In this document: positions 56,296-64,000 of the stretch, piece after piece
Layout: each line of letters starts with the position of its first letter
Numbering within the stretch: position 1 is the first letter of the stretch
Origin: Deltaproteobacteria bacterium
Lineage (GTDB): Bacteria > Myxococcota > Kuafuiibacteriia > Kuafuiibacteriales > Kuafuiibacteriaceae
Direction of reading: 5' to 3'
DNA length: 64,000 bases
Assembly (NCBI GenBank): GCA_016703535.1
Contig: JADJBV010000001.1
Location: 3,276,001 to 3,340,000, forward strand
Program-made: the position numbers and the translations under genes
The notes under the pieces: generated by a model
The model's input: the letters and a program-made list of their open reading frames with translations, nothing else
Database searches by the model: none
What the model was told of the DNA's origin: nothing

Positions 56296-59200
56296 ATGCG
56301 CACCGCGATAGTCACCGCAATGATGGCGAACGCGTTCCTACTCGCGGCCTGCGATGGGGACGAGATCACTCCGATCGACCAAGACCAGCGGATCGATCGG
56401 GCCTTCGGGCAAGCCTACGACCTGCGGGGTCGACCGGCCGCCGAGGTGAAGGTCAACTTCGAGCCCCAAGGGATCGAGGTGGTCACCGACGCTCGGGGTC
56501 TCTTCGAGGTGCGGGACCTGGCGATCGGCCCCACCAAGGTGATCGTCCAATTCACCACGCCGACCGAACAATGCCTGGAGCTGACGAGGGCAACGACCGT
56601 CGACCTCGGTGATCTCTACCAAGGGATGGCCAGCAGCTGCGGACGCGGGACGGACTGCGCCGGCGACAAAGACTGCGATGGCCTGAGTGACCGACAGGAG
56701 CTCGAGGGCTGGACCGTAGGGGTGGTCCAAGCCGATCGAGACCTGGTGGATCATCCGGTGGTCAGCGATCCGGGGCTGTACGACTCGGACCGGGATGGTC
56801 TGGACGACGGCCAGGAGTACGCGGCGCTCCTTGATCCATCGCGGCGCGACACCGACGGCGATCTGCTCGGCGACTATGCGGAGCTGATGACCTTCCACAG
56901 CAGCGGCATCATGGTCGACACCGACGGTGATGCTTGCCCGCTGATCCACGACACCGCTGACGAGTTCTGCCTCACCGATCCCGAGTTGTGGGACGGCTTT
57001 GAGGTTCAGTTGTCCCGGACCTCGCCGACCTTGGTCGACACCGACGGCGACGGGATGACCGACTACCAAGAGATCAACGTCGGCGGCACCAATCCTCGGG
57101 TCGCGGACCTGCCGACCTTGGACCTCCGGTTGTACGGCAACCCGCTGATCGAACTCGACATCAACGTCGAGACTGGTGAAGCGAGCAAGTCGGAGACCTT
57201 GGCCAGGAACGAAGAGGAGCAGGTGGACACCGACAGCGTCTCCACCAAGATGTCGATCGAAAACACCGTGACCCTCCACACCGAGGCCGAGGCCGGCACC
57301 AGCAACTGGCCGCCGTCCTTCAACGCCAAGTTGACCACCGACACCAAGTTCCAACACGGCTACTTCCACGACACCTCCTCGAGCTGGAAAAACACCTCGG
57401 TCCAGTCTTCGCAGCAGAACTACGAGACCTGGGAGAAGACCAACGTCAGCTTCGACGACGGACGCTTGAGCGTGGCCATGAAGGTGGTGAACCGCTCCGA
57501 CCTGAGCTTCGCCTTGGATGACCTGCGGGTGGTGGCCTTCCGCCTGGAGGGTGGCGGGCAGTTTTCGCTGATCGGCACCATGCAGCCCGATCAGGCCTGG
57601 GTCGGCACCGAACACATCTTGGGGCCGGGCGGCGAGATCACCTTGACCGCCACCTTGGAGCACATCGACGGCGGCATGATGCGAGCCTTGGTCCGCAACC
57701 CGACGGCGATGATGTTCGAGGTCGGAGCCTACTCCCTGTTCCAACTCGACGATCAGGGCGTGGAGCGGACCACCAACTACGCCAAGTTGGGTGAGGCGGT
57801 GGTGCAGCGGACCGGCCTGGTGGTGGTGGACTTCGGTGATGGCCGGGTGCGGCGGCACCTGGTCGCGACCAACCTCTACCGAGGCCCCGACGGCGCGGGC
57901 CTGGGGATCCCGCTGACCGAGGTCTTGGCCGATGTGGGTATTGACTGGGAGACGGTGGTCTCGACCTCCAGCCTGGGGGTCGAGGGGCCCCGGGTCGTGT
58001 CCCGGGTGGATGACGTGTCGGCCTACGACGTCTGTCGGGATCCCGAGCAGACCGTGGTGGAGTGTGAGCGGGTCCAGCCGCGCGGGTATTGGTTGATCGC
58101 GGGGAGCGGCGAGGCCTTCGGGGCCACGAAGCCGGTGGCGCTGGAGGACTTGGTGCTCGGCCGCGGGGACCGGATCCACTTGGTCTACAACCAGGACAGC
58201 GACGGAGATGGGATCTTCGATCGGGAAGAGTACCTGCTCGGGACCAACCGTGACCTGCCGGACACCGATGGTGACGAACTCAGCGACTACGAGGAGTCGA
58301 AGGAAGGGTGGCAGGTGGCGGTCCAGGGTCGGGCGCCGTACACCGTGTATTCGGACCCGCGCTTCGGCGATATCGACGGTGACTTCCTCTCGGATCACAC
58401 CGAGATGTTCGTGGGCACCGACCCGTACCTGAAGAATACCGACGGCGACTTGGACAGCGACACCGTCGACCCGGATCCGCTGGCGCCACCGTGTTTGAGC
58501 GGCGAGGCCATCGGCCTGACCGCCTGGTGGGACGGCAGCTACCAGTACCTGGGCGCCAACGGCTATTGGGCCAAGGACGTCTGGGTCGGTGAAGTGGACG
58601 CGACCGCCAGTGATGGCCAGCTGCTGAGCGACGCCCCCGAGGCGATGCTCAATCAGATCGCCGGCGACCGGGTGCTGCAGATGAACCAGGAGGCCACCGA
58701 TCGCCACGAGCGGATCGAGGTGGCCACCCACGAGAGCCTCAGCCCGCAGCACGAGTTTACGATCTCGGCCTGGGTCTACTGGCAGGGCATCGGCGCCGGC
58801 GCCGACTGGGCCACCCTCTTGGCCAAGGGTTCCCTGGGCGTCGAGAACTTCAAGCTCTCGATCTCCAAGGCTGGCATCCTGCGCCTGAACGTCCAGCGCA
58901 ACACCCACGACCAGTGTTGGCATTGCTCCTTCGGCTCCGACTCCCTCTGCGTGGACTGGTCTTGCGAGGACGCGGACTACGACCAGACCCTCACTTTGGA
59001 CGCCAGCCGGGCCATCCCGACCCAAGCCTGGGTCCACGTGGCCGCCACCTTCGGCGGCGAGACCATGCGCCTCTACGCCGACGGAGCCCTGCTCGGGCAG
59101 GTGGTCGTAACCCCGGTGACCTGGAGCGGCTGGAACCGCCACCAGACCACCACCAACCGGCTGATCACCAACGACCGTCCGCTCCGGATCGGCTTGGAAG

Positions 59201-59319
59201 ACGCGGCAGAACCCACCGCCCCGTTCCGGGGCCTGGTCGACGATGTGCAAGTTAGCTTGCGGAGCCTGCGGGCAGATCAGATCGCCCTGCTCTACCAGCT
59301 CGGGATCTGCGGGCCGTGA
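56296..59319 (+). CDS. Large lipoprotein with binary-toxin-like Ca-binding repeats and a LamG-type C-terminus
   Basis: 1007 residues from ATG 56296 behind AGGAGG. Lipobox FLLAAC (Cys about 19). A carboxypeptidase-regulatory-like beta domain (about 30-105) precedes DKDCDGLSDRQELEGWTVGV, closely patterned on the calcium-binding start of anthrax protective antigen-type binary toxin B subunits, and several Asp-x-Asp-Gly-Asp thrombospondin-3-like repeats. The middle Ser/Thr-rich region (about 300-400) followed by MKVVNRSDLSFALDDLRVVAF also recalls the toxin pore-forming domain. A second Ca-repeat block (DSDGDGIFDREEYLLGTNRD) and a concanavalin/LamG-like lectin domain (about 800-1005) complete it. 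Function as a toxin is inference; a surface adhesin is the main alternative. Confidence 0.8.
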   Translation: MRTAIVTAMMANAFLLAACDGDEITPIDQDQRIDRAFGQAYDLRGRPAAEVKVNFEPQGIEVVTDARGLFEVRDLAIGPTKVIVQFTTPTEQCLELTRATTVDLGDLYQGMASSCGRGTDCAGDKDCDGLSDRQELEGWTVGVVQADRDLVDHPVVSDPGLYDSDRDGLDDGQEYAALLDPSRRDTDGDLLGDYAELMTFHSSGIMVDTDGDACPLIHDTADEFCLTDPELWDGFEVQLSRTSPTLVDTDGDGMTDYQEINVGGTNPRVADLPTLDLRLYGNPLIELDINVETGEASKSETLARNEEEQVDTDSVSTKMSIENTVTLHTEAEAGTSNWPPSFNAKLTTDTKFQHGYFHDTSSSWKNTSVQSSQQNYETWEKTNVSFDDGRLSVAMKVVNRSDLSFALDDLRVVAFRLEGGGQFSLIGTMQPDQAWVGTEHILGPGGEITLTATLEHIDGGMMRALVRNPTAMMFEVGAYSLFQLDDQGVERTTNYAKLGEAVVQRTGLVVVDFGDGRVRRHLVATNLYRGPDGAGLGIPLTEVLADVGIDWETVVSTSSLGVEGPRVVSRVDDVSAYDVCRDPEQTVVECERVQPRGYWLIAGSGEAFGATKPVALEDLVLGRGDRIHLVYNQDSDGDGIFDREEYLLGTNRDLPDTDGDELSDYEESKEGWQVAVQGRAPYTVYSDPRFGDIDGDFLSDHTEMFVGTDPYLKNTDGDLDSDTVDPDPLAPPCLSGEAIGLTAWWDGSYQYLGANGYWAKDVWVGEVDATASDGQLLSDAPEAMLNQIAGDRVLQMNQEATDRHERIEVATHESLSPQHEFTISAWVYWQGIGAGADWATLLAKGSLGVENFKLSISKAGILRLNVQRNTHDQCWHCSFGSDSLCVDWSCEDADYDQTLTLDASRAIPTQAWVHVAATFGGETMRLYADGALLGQVVVTPVTWSGWNRHQTTTNRLITNDRPLRIGLEDAAEPTAPFRGLVDDVQVSLRSLRADQIALLYQLGICGP

Positions 59320-59349
59320 GGCCGTCTCGATCCTCGCGCGGGTGGCAGT

Positions 59350-59652
59350 TCAACCCGCCGCGAGGATCGGCTTGGGCAATCGGCGAAGGTGGCTTCGGGC
59401 CTCAAACAGGTCGACCGCCTTCTGAGCGTTGAGCCAAAACTCCGGCGACGTGCGGAACGCGGCCCCGAGCTTGAGGGCCATCTCCGCGGTAACCGACGTC
59501 CGCCCGTTGATGATGCGGTTGATCACCTTGACGTCCTGCTCAGGGTGCTCGGCGAGCTGGCGCTGGGTCATCCCCAGAGGTTTGAGGAACTCCTCGGACA
59601 AGATCTCACCCGGAGTCGTGGGCTTCCGCGTCAGGTTACGTGGCTTTCGCAT
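59350..59652 (-). CDS. HigA-family antitoxin-like HTH protein
   Basis: 100 residues from ATG 59652 (MRKPRNLTRKPTTPGEILSEEFLKPLG). PGEILSEEFLKPLGMTQRQLAEH, INRIINGRTSVTAEMALKLGAAFRTSPEFWLNAQ is the XRE-type HTH of the HigA addiction-module antidote family, almost full length. Normally a HigB RelE-like toxin gene lies directly upstream; here the upstream gene is the PIN-domain toxin 82 bp away and no HigB was seen, so it is an orphan in this window. Convergent with the large lipoprotein gene. Confidence 0.9.
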   Translation of the reverse strand: MRKPRNLTRKPTTPGEILSEEFLKPLGMTQRQLAEHPEQDVKVINRIINGRTSVTAEMALKLGAAFRTSPEFWLNAQKAVDLFEARSHLRRLPKPILAAG

Positions 59653-59734
59653 CCGCTCAACTCCTCGATTCCGGTCAACGACCTGCGGATCGTCGGACCG
59701 CCATCGCTCCCTGGGGCGAGGCAGACACAGAAGG

Positions 59735-60133
59735 TCAGCCTGCCCCACGGCGCCCTAGGTGTTGAGCGCCCGGCGCTTGGGACAGCCCGCGATCAAAGGT
59801 TCCGAGGGGCAGGTGGCCGGCGCTTCGAGCGACCTCTAAGATCAGACAATCGGAAAAACTAAGCTTCGGGCGTTCACGGAACATAGTCAGGGCCTCCGCC
59901 ACGACCTGCGCGTCTTCGAGCACCAACGACCGGTGCCCAAGGAGCATCTCGACCACGGTTCCCAGGTCTCGGCGCTGGACCTCGTAGACCGAGGACAACA
60001 CCCAGCTCGCCTCGGCGAGGACCAGCAAAGGCACCCAGGCCCCGTCCGCGACGAAGGCCTCGGCGGCCGCCGTCTGAGCGAGGTCATCCCGGGCGAGCAA
60101 CCGCACCAGGACGTTGGTATCAACGGCGCGCAT
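59735..60133 (-). CDS. vapC: PIN-domain VapC-like toxin ribonuclease
   Basis: 132 residues, ATG. Acidic metal-binding residues of the PIN domain are in place: AVDTNVLVRLL (Asp5), VLAEASWVL (Glu about 40), FSDCLILEVARSAG (Asp about 94) and GTFDRGLS (Asp about 113). It would cleave RNA, typically tRNA or rRNA, when released from its antitoxin. The start overlaps the antitoxin gene by 14 bp. Confidence 0.9.
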   Translation of the reverse strand: MRAVDTNVLVRLLARDDLAQTAAAEAFVADGAWVPLLVLAEASWVLSSVYEVQRRDLGTVVEMLLGHRSLVLEDAQVVAEALTMFRERPKLSFSDCLILEVARSAGHLPLGTFDRGLSQAPGAQHLGRRGAG

Positions 60134-60380
60134 GACGTCGCTTCATATCCTTGCCGATGCCATCCTTGAGCTCCGCGAGAGTCTTGGCCTTGATGCGAGT
60201 CCGGAACACGGCGCGATGGATCTCCTCGGAGGTGAACGTGCCCGCCCGCCGCACCACCACCTGACCCGACTCTTCGTCCCACTCGAGGAGCGAACCCGGC
60301 CCGACCCCCAGGCGCCGACGAACCTCGGCCGGCACAGAGATCTGACCCTGGGCCGTGATCTTGGACTGCGCGATCGCCAT
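60120..60380 (-). CDS. vapB: AbrB/SpoVT-type antitoxin (VapB-like)
   Basis: 86 residues from ATG 60380. The swapped-hairpin DNA-binding domain AQSKITAQGQISVPAEVRRRLGVGPGSLLEWDEESGQVVVRRAG is clear, followed by a charged C-terminal tail (LAELKDGIGKDMKRRHARR) that would wrap the toxin. The pair vapB-vapC with overlap is classical. The 18-bp palindrome in front of it is a likely autorepression site. Confidence 0.9.
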   Translation of the reverse strand: MAIAQSKITAQGQISVPAEVRRRLGVGPGSLLEWDEESGQVVVRRAGTFTSEEIHRAVFRTRIKAKTLAELKDGIGKDMKRRHARR

Positions 60381-60387
60381 GTCTTTT

Positions 60388-60405
60388 CCATTACCACGGT
60401 AATGG
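60388..60405. promoter_or_regulatory. Palindromic operator of the vapBC pair
   Basis: CCATTACC-AC-GGTAATGG, a perfect 8-bp-arm inverted repeat 7 bp upstream of the antitoxin ATG, in an otherwise AT-richer promoter stretch. AbrB-type antitoxins bind such sites to repress their own operon. Confidence 0.68.
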
Positions 60406-60478
60406 AACTCCAAGCAAAGGGTACAATCGTCGCTGTGTGGTGAGAGACCTGAACGCAATCGATGTACGCAGCGGGCGC

Positions 60479-62407
60479 TCAAGGCCCACCCGGCTTTGGA
60501 TTGCGTTCCACGATGAAGGTCGCTATTTTCTCCGCCAGCGCTTTCAGAGCTGGCGCCTCGGTGGACTGGAGGTGGACGAGCGCCTTGGTCGCGAAGGCCT
60601 TCTTATCCGCCAAGGATCGGCTCTTTTTCTCGTGGTAGCTGCCCCTTCGATTGGACCTTCGATCCGAAGCGTTCTTCTCGACCGCATCCTGGAGAAACGG
60701 GCCTAGCAACACCATCTTGTAGTCGTCGCGGGTGAACGGCGGGCTCTCGGGGAGCCTGGCATCCTTCCCTTCGTAGTCGAGCACGACCTTCCAGATCACC
60801 TCCGCCGGAAGCTCGTTCTCGATCTCGCGCCCTTCGGTCAGTAGGAACCGTCCCTTGGAATCGAGGGCGCGCCAAAGTGGACCGTTTCGCCACTCCTTCT
60901 CTCCCGGGTCGTCCTGGTCGGCGATCACCATGGAGGCCGACGCCAGCCGCTCGGCGATGACGCGTGCCCCTTGATCTTGGTCATCGAGTCCGAAGTCCCA
61001 GTTCGCGATGTTGGCGCCCGCATAGTGGGCAAACAGATAGTGTAGGCCCTCCCGAAGTTCAGCACGGCCTCTCTGCGCTAGAACTCGGCCCACAGCGTCA
61101 CGGAGGTAAAGATGGTCCGTGACGCCCTCCACCCAAATCACAGCGTTGGCAAGGAAGACCGACGAGGCTCGAACACCCAAGGCGTCGAGCACCTCTTTGC
61201 TCGGAGAGGCTCGCTCCACGACGATCTCGGGAGCTACCGAGGGCCCTACGGGCAGAGGCGCCTTGCTCACTCGGAAGATTCGAACGTCCTCCCGATCCCA
61301 GACCAGGTCGAGGAGGTGGTTGGAGTGGGTCGCGCCGAAGAAGGTGTGCGGGGTCTCTTCAAGGAGGAACTCGCAAACCGTCCTCGCCATCCCGGGATGA
61401 AGAAATAACTCGGGCTCCTCGATGAAGATAAGGTGGGGGTCGGCTCTAAAGAACGCATCGAAGGTCAGGATAATGAGCTGGGCGAGTCCGTCGCCAAGAC
61501 CGCCAAGACCTTGCTCCTCTTCGTTGCCGACCTTCACAAAAAGCTGCGTCTTCTCTTCTCGCGGAATCAAGCTGACCGATTGCCCCTCGAAGAACCAGAT
61601 GCCGAGCGCTCTTTCGTAGGCCGCCACCTGCTCGCGCTCCGAGTGGGCGCCAAGCAAGCGCTTCCTGACCTCTGGGTAAAGGCGGTAACCGGTGGCAACG
61701 GCGACTCGACTTCTTTCTGCGCCGTCCAAATTGAGCTGCTCCGCATAGGTCTGTTCGGCATAGAGGTCGCTCTTAAGCAGGAACTCGCGCCACTCAGCCA
61801 CGGTCTTCGAATCGGCGAGGCGCCTCGCACCCCGGAGGGCCGGAATGTAGACGGAGGGTCGTGGATGCGGCTGGGCGGGTTGCAAACGTGGCCAAGCCAG
61901 ACGCCGGTGGAGTGCGTGCCAATCATCGGAGAGCTTGCGGGCCCTCATACAGAAGGGATCCGATTCCCACTGCTCCTTGCTGAACCCTTGCGGTCGCCCG
62001 TATGCAACATCCCGGAGGCCAGCGGACAGCGCCTCTAGATCGGCTTCGCCGAAGGCCACCGGGAGATGGGGAAACTGCTCCGATGGAATGCTACGGCTGT
62101 CTTTCGCGACGAACTCCTTGAACCGATCGCGCAGGTTGGTCGCGAAGCTCCGTACCTCGCCAAAAACCTTACATGCTTCGCCGTCCGGGTCTCGGTAGTT
62201 GAGGAGACTGCTCGGATCAGAAGCGAGCCAACGAAGTAGGCGACTCTTCCCTGAGTTGTTGGGCCCGACAAAGAAGTTAAGGCGCCCCAGGCCCACCAGA
62301 GCTGGGGAGTTGGGATCGGTCTCATCTCGGAGCTTGAACTTGGAGACGCCTTTGCCCCCTACACGGATACGCTCGAGAGGTAGCAGTACTGGCTTTGGCG
62401 CAGACAC
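60479..62407 (-). CDS. OLD-family ATPase/TOPRIM nuclease (defence-like)
   Basis: 642 residues from GTG. An ABC-type AAA ATPase has Walker A VGPNNSGKSRLLRWLA near residue 48, the long insert, signature-like GLGGLGDGLAQLIILTFDAF and Walker B LIFIEEPELFLHPG near 335, with switch His in THSNHLLDLV. The C-terminal TOPRIM domain begins VIWVEGVTDHLYLRDAVGR (Glu and Asp metal ligands) and continues AGANIANWDFG and VIADQDDPGEKEW. The layout is that of OLD-family nucleases, which act as anti-phage effectors alone or with partners (Gabija, PARIS); no helicase or second subunit is adjacent. AT-richer, with codons unlike recA next to it, suggesting transfer. Confidence 0.9.
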   Translation of the reverse strand: MSAPKPVLLPLERIRVGGKGVSKFKLRDETDPNSPALVGLGRLNFFVGPNNSGKSRLLRWLASDPSSLLNYRDPDGEACKVFGEVRSFATNLRDRFKEFVAKDSRSIPSEQFPHLPVAFGEADLEALSAGLRDVAYGRPQGFSKEQWESDPFCMRARKLSDDWHALHRRLAWPRLQPAQPHPRPSVYIPALRGARRLADSKTVAEWREFLLKSDLYAEQTYAEQLNLDGAERSRVAVATGYRLYPEVRKRLLGAHSEREQVAAYERALGIWFFEGQSVSLIPREEKTQLFVKVGNEEEQGLGGLGDGLAQLIILTFDAFFRADPHLIFIEEPELFLHPGMARTVCEFLLEETPHTFFGATHSNHLLDLVWDREDVRIFRVSKAPLPVGPSVAPEIVVERASPSKEVLDALGVRASSVFLANAVIWVEGVTDHLYLRDAVGRVLAQRGRAELREGLHYLFAHYAGANIANWDFGLDDQDQGARVIAERLASASMVIADQDDPGEKEWRNGPLWRALDSKGRFLLTEGREIENELPAEVIWKVVLDYEGKDARLPESPPFTRDDYKMVLLGPFLQDAVEKNASDRRSNRRGSYHEKKSRSLADKKAFATKALVHLQSTEAPALKALAEKIATFIVERNPKPGGP

Positions 62408-62626
62408 GACGTTGATCGTCAGGCGTCACTGGGACGGAGACAAGGGGCCGCCCGGGTTCGTTCGGCGCCAGGTCGGGCCCGTAGCGCCCCACTAGGCTCC
62501 TCGTCCGAGAATGCGCGGAGGAGAGCGAATTTCGCCCGCCTTGGGCGGCCATCAACAGCTAAGGACGAATAGGCTCATGGCCTTGGAGGACCTGGTCGAG
62601 CAACCAGCATGAAGAGGGAGGGATGG

Positions 62627-63796
62627 TCAGCCCTTCTTCCCTGCCTCGGCCACTTCTTTGCCTGGCTTGCCCTGCTTCTTCATGGGCGTGACGTTGTCGG
62701 GCGGGGAGCTGGTCACTTCACCGGGGAGGTCCGAGGTGGTGGTGGCCGCGGGCTGGGGGAGCTCGCCGCCGACGCCGAAGTGCTTGCGGATCTGGGCCTC
62801 GACCTTGTCCGAGACGTCGGGGTGTTCGTCGAGGAAGATGCGGGCGTTGTCCCGGCCTTGGCCGATGCGTTCCCCGTTGAAGGTGTACCAAGCGCCGGAC
62901 TTATCGACGATGCCGAGGTCCGAGCCGAGATCGACCAGCTCGCCGGTCTTGCTGATGCCCACGCCGTAGAGGATGTCGAACTCGACCTCCTTGAACGGCG
63001 GCGCCATCTTGTTCTTGACCACTCGGACTCGGGTGCGGTTGCCGATGTTGTCTTCGCCCTTCTTGATGGAGCCGACCCGACGGATGTCGAGGCGCTGGGA
63101 GGCGTAGAACTTGAGGGCGTTGCCGCCGGTGGTGGTCTCGGGTGAACCGAACATCACGCCGATCTTCATGCGGATCTGGTTGATGAAGATGACGCAGGTC
63201 TTGGACTTGCTGATGGAGCCGGTGAGCTTGCGGAGGGCTTGGCTCATCAGGCGGGCCTGGAGGCCGACGTGGGAGTCGCCCATCTCGCCTTCGATCTCGG
63301 CCTTGGGCACCAAGGCGGCGACCGAGTCGATGACCACCAGGTCGACCGCGTTGCTGCGGACCAACATGTCGGTGATCTCGAGGGCCTGCTCGCCGGTGTC
63401 GGGCTGGGCGATCAACAGGTCCGCGGTGTTGACGCCGAGCTTTCGGGCGTAGGCGATGTCCAAGGCGTGTTCGGCGTCGACGAAGGCGCAGACGCCGCCC
63501 TTCTTTTGGGCCTCGGCGACCGCGTGGAGGGTCAAGGTGGTCTTACCAGAAGACTCAGGCCCGTAGATCTCGACGATGCGTCCCCGAGGGATGCCGCCGA
63601 TGCCCAAGGCGATGTCGAGGCCGATGGAGCCAGTGGAGATGGTGCCGACCGGGGCGACGGGGGTGTTTTGGTCCCCCATCCGCATGATCGCGCCTTTGCC
63701 GAACTGCTTTTCGATGGTGGCGAGGGTGAGCTCAATGGCCTTCACCCGCTCTTGATCCGCCGGCGTGAGGGCCTTCTTGTCTTCGGTCTTTGCCAT
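62627..63796 (-). CDS. recA: Recombinase A
   Basis: 389 residues, ATG. Walker A GPESSGKTT at about 80-88, Walker B LVVIDSVAALVP, L1/L2 loops with GLQARLMSQALRKLTG and GSPETTTGGNALKFYASQRLD, and the C-terminal domain IFLDEHPDVSDKVEAQIRKHFG. A ~45-residue Pro/Lys-rich tail follows, longer than in most RecA. It catalyses strand exchange and stimulates LexA self-cleavage. A LexA-like box and promoter lie in its leader. Confidence 0.98.
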   Translation of the reverse strand: MAKTEDKKALTPADQERVKAIELTLATIEKQFGKGAIMRMGDQNTPVAPVGTISTGSIGLDIALGIGGIPRGRIVEIYGPESSGKTTLTLHAVAEAQKKGGVCAFVDAEHALDIAYARKLGVNTADLLIAQPDTGEQALEITDMLVRSNAVDLVVIDSVAALVPKAEIEGEMGDSHVGLQARLMSQALRKLTGSISKSKTCVIFINQIRMKIGVMFGSPETTTGGNALKFYASQRLDIRRVGSIKKGEDNIGNRTRVRVVKNKMAPPFKEVEFDILYGVGISKTGELVDLGSDLGIVDKSGAWYTFNGERIGQGRDNARIFLDEHPDVSDKVEAQIRKHFGVGGELPQPAATTTSDLPGEVTSSPPDNVTPMKKQGKPGKEVAEAGKKG

Positions 63797-63805
63797 GGCC
63801 GGGAC

Positions 63806-63833
63806 CCTAACAACTGTTCAGTGGTTCCGTCAA
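63806..63833 (-). promoter_or_regulatory. recA promoter with LexA-like SOS box
   Basis: CCTAACAACTGTTCAGT (63806-63822, + strand) matches 13 of 17 positions of the LexA box described for Myxococcus-type bacteria (CTRHAMRYBYGTTCAGS), including all of GTTCAG. On the gene strand it lies downstream of a -35-like TTGACG (63833-63828), so LexA would cover the spacer and -10. Confidence 0.6.
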
Positions 63834-63878
63834 GACGTGAATCAACAGGTAGTGGTGGCCGACCGCTCCCACCACAAT

Positions 63879-63900
63879 CCCCAGGCTTGTCTGGGGTTTT
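63879..63900 (-). terminator. Hairpin behind the MYXO-CTERM gene
   Basis: CCCCAG-gcttgt-CTGGGG (63879-63896) directly after the stop codon at 63900-63902. The T-run lies on the upstream side for the leftward gene and is followed by ATT only, so termination strength is uncertain. Confidence 0.35.
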
Positions 63901-63998
63901 CAGGATCCTCTTCGCCGCCGGAGGGCCCCCAGCAACAGGACCCCAGCCCAGAGCCCGAAGCCCCCGCCGCCATGGGCCCTGCAACCGCAGCCGTTGTC
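63900..63998 (-). CDS. MYXO-CTERM protein, C-terminal fragment
   Basis: Only the last 32 residues are in the window: DNGCGCRAHGGGGFG, then LWAGVLLLGALRRRRGS and stop. Cys-Gly-Cys, hydrophobic segment and Arg cluster form the MYXO-CTERM sorting signal. The body of the protein lies beyond base 64000 and its function cannot be told. Confidence 0.85.
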   Translation of the reverse strand, partial: DNGCGCRAHGGGGFGLWAGVLLLGALRRRRGS

Positions 63999-64000
63999 CC

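Noticed and set aside
56338..59250. 970-codon open frame antisense to the large calcium-repeat lipoprotein
   Set aside because: A shadow of the GC-rich, Asp-rich coding frame; the composition (Val/Gly/His/Pro-rich, no domain, no start context) is not protein-like, whereas the sense frame has lipobox and clear repeats.
59653..59734. Remnant of a HigB toxin upstream of the HigA-like gene
   Set aside because: All three frames were read; none shows the RelE/HigB C-terminal pattern convincingly.

Overview
The window looks like chromosomal DNA of a high-GC Myxococcota bacterium (formerly Deltaproteobacteria). The evidence is two proteins with MYXO-CTERM-type tails (Cys-Gly-Cys, hydrophobic stretch, Arg cluster), about a dozen lipoproteins, several with Asp/Ala/Gly/Pro-rich linkers, many GTG/TTG starts, and a recA promoter with a partial match to the myxobacterial-type LexA box. 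Family or genus cannot be fixed from the sequence alone. No rRNA, tRNA or CRISPR array was recognised.

Layout. 1-5.7 kb: starch/alpha-glucan degradation (5'-truncated GH13 enzyme, type I pullulanase lipoprotein). 5.8-7.9 kb: host-attachment-family protein, PdxH and a histone-deacetylase-family hydrolase. 7.95-18.4 kb: a self-contained metal-efflux locus. It holds a sensor kinase, an NtrC-type sigma-54 activator, palindromic operators on both sides of that pair, a sigma-54-type promoter, and an operon of TolC-like outer-membrane protein, His-rich membrane protein, RND adaptor, HME-type RND pump and a cupredoxin-containing protein interrupted by a frameshift. 18.4-28.5 kb: soluble chemoreceptor-like protein, acyltransferase-like membrane protein, TetR/hydrolase pair with matching operators, glutathione peroxidase, Ppx/GppA, a TMTC-like TPR membrane protein and a DUF1795 protein. 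28.5-29.0 kb: structured repeats. 29.0-36.8 kb: polyphosphate glucokinase, radical SAM protein, seryl-tRNA synthetase, two paralogous von Willebrand lipoproteins, and an enoyl-CoA hydratase/3-hydroxyacyl-CoA dehydrogenase pair. 36.8-38.1 kb: a tandemly duplicated, minisatellite-rich block without genes. 38.1-52.6 kb: outer-membrane, lipoprotein, FHA, Rieske and SirB1-like genes, a MacAB-like ABC efflux system, and a beta-helix MYXO-CTERM protein.

52.66-56.29 kb is an insert-like cassette bounded by 60-bp direct repeats and of different codon style. It carries a quinone-oxidoreductase-type MDR enzyme, an AraC regulator and a hydrolase lipoprotein. The two enzyme genes share a 17-bp motif at the same distance from their start codons. 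Just after it is a large lipoprotein combining binary-toxin-like calcium-binding repeats with a LamG-type domain. 59.3-62.4 kb is a small defence/toxin-antitoxin cluster (HigA-like protein, VapBC-like pair with a palindromic operator, OLD-family ATPase/TOPRIM nuclease). The window ends with recA and the tail of a further MYXO-CTERM protein.

The most interesting items are the metal-efflux locus with its visible cis-regulatory code, the 60-bp-repeat-bounded cassette, a dispersed structured repeat whose hairpin shows compensatory base changes and which has become part of a lipoprotein signal peptide, and the toxin-B-like lipoprotein.
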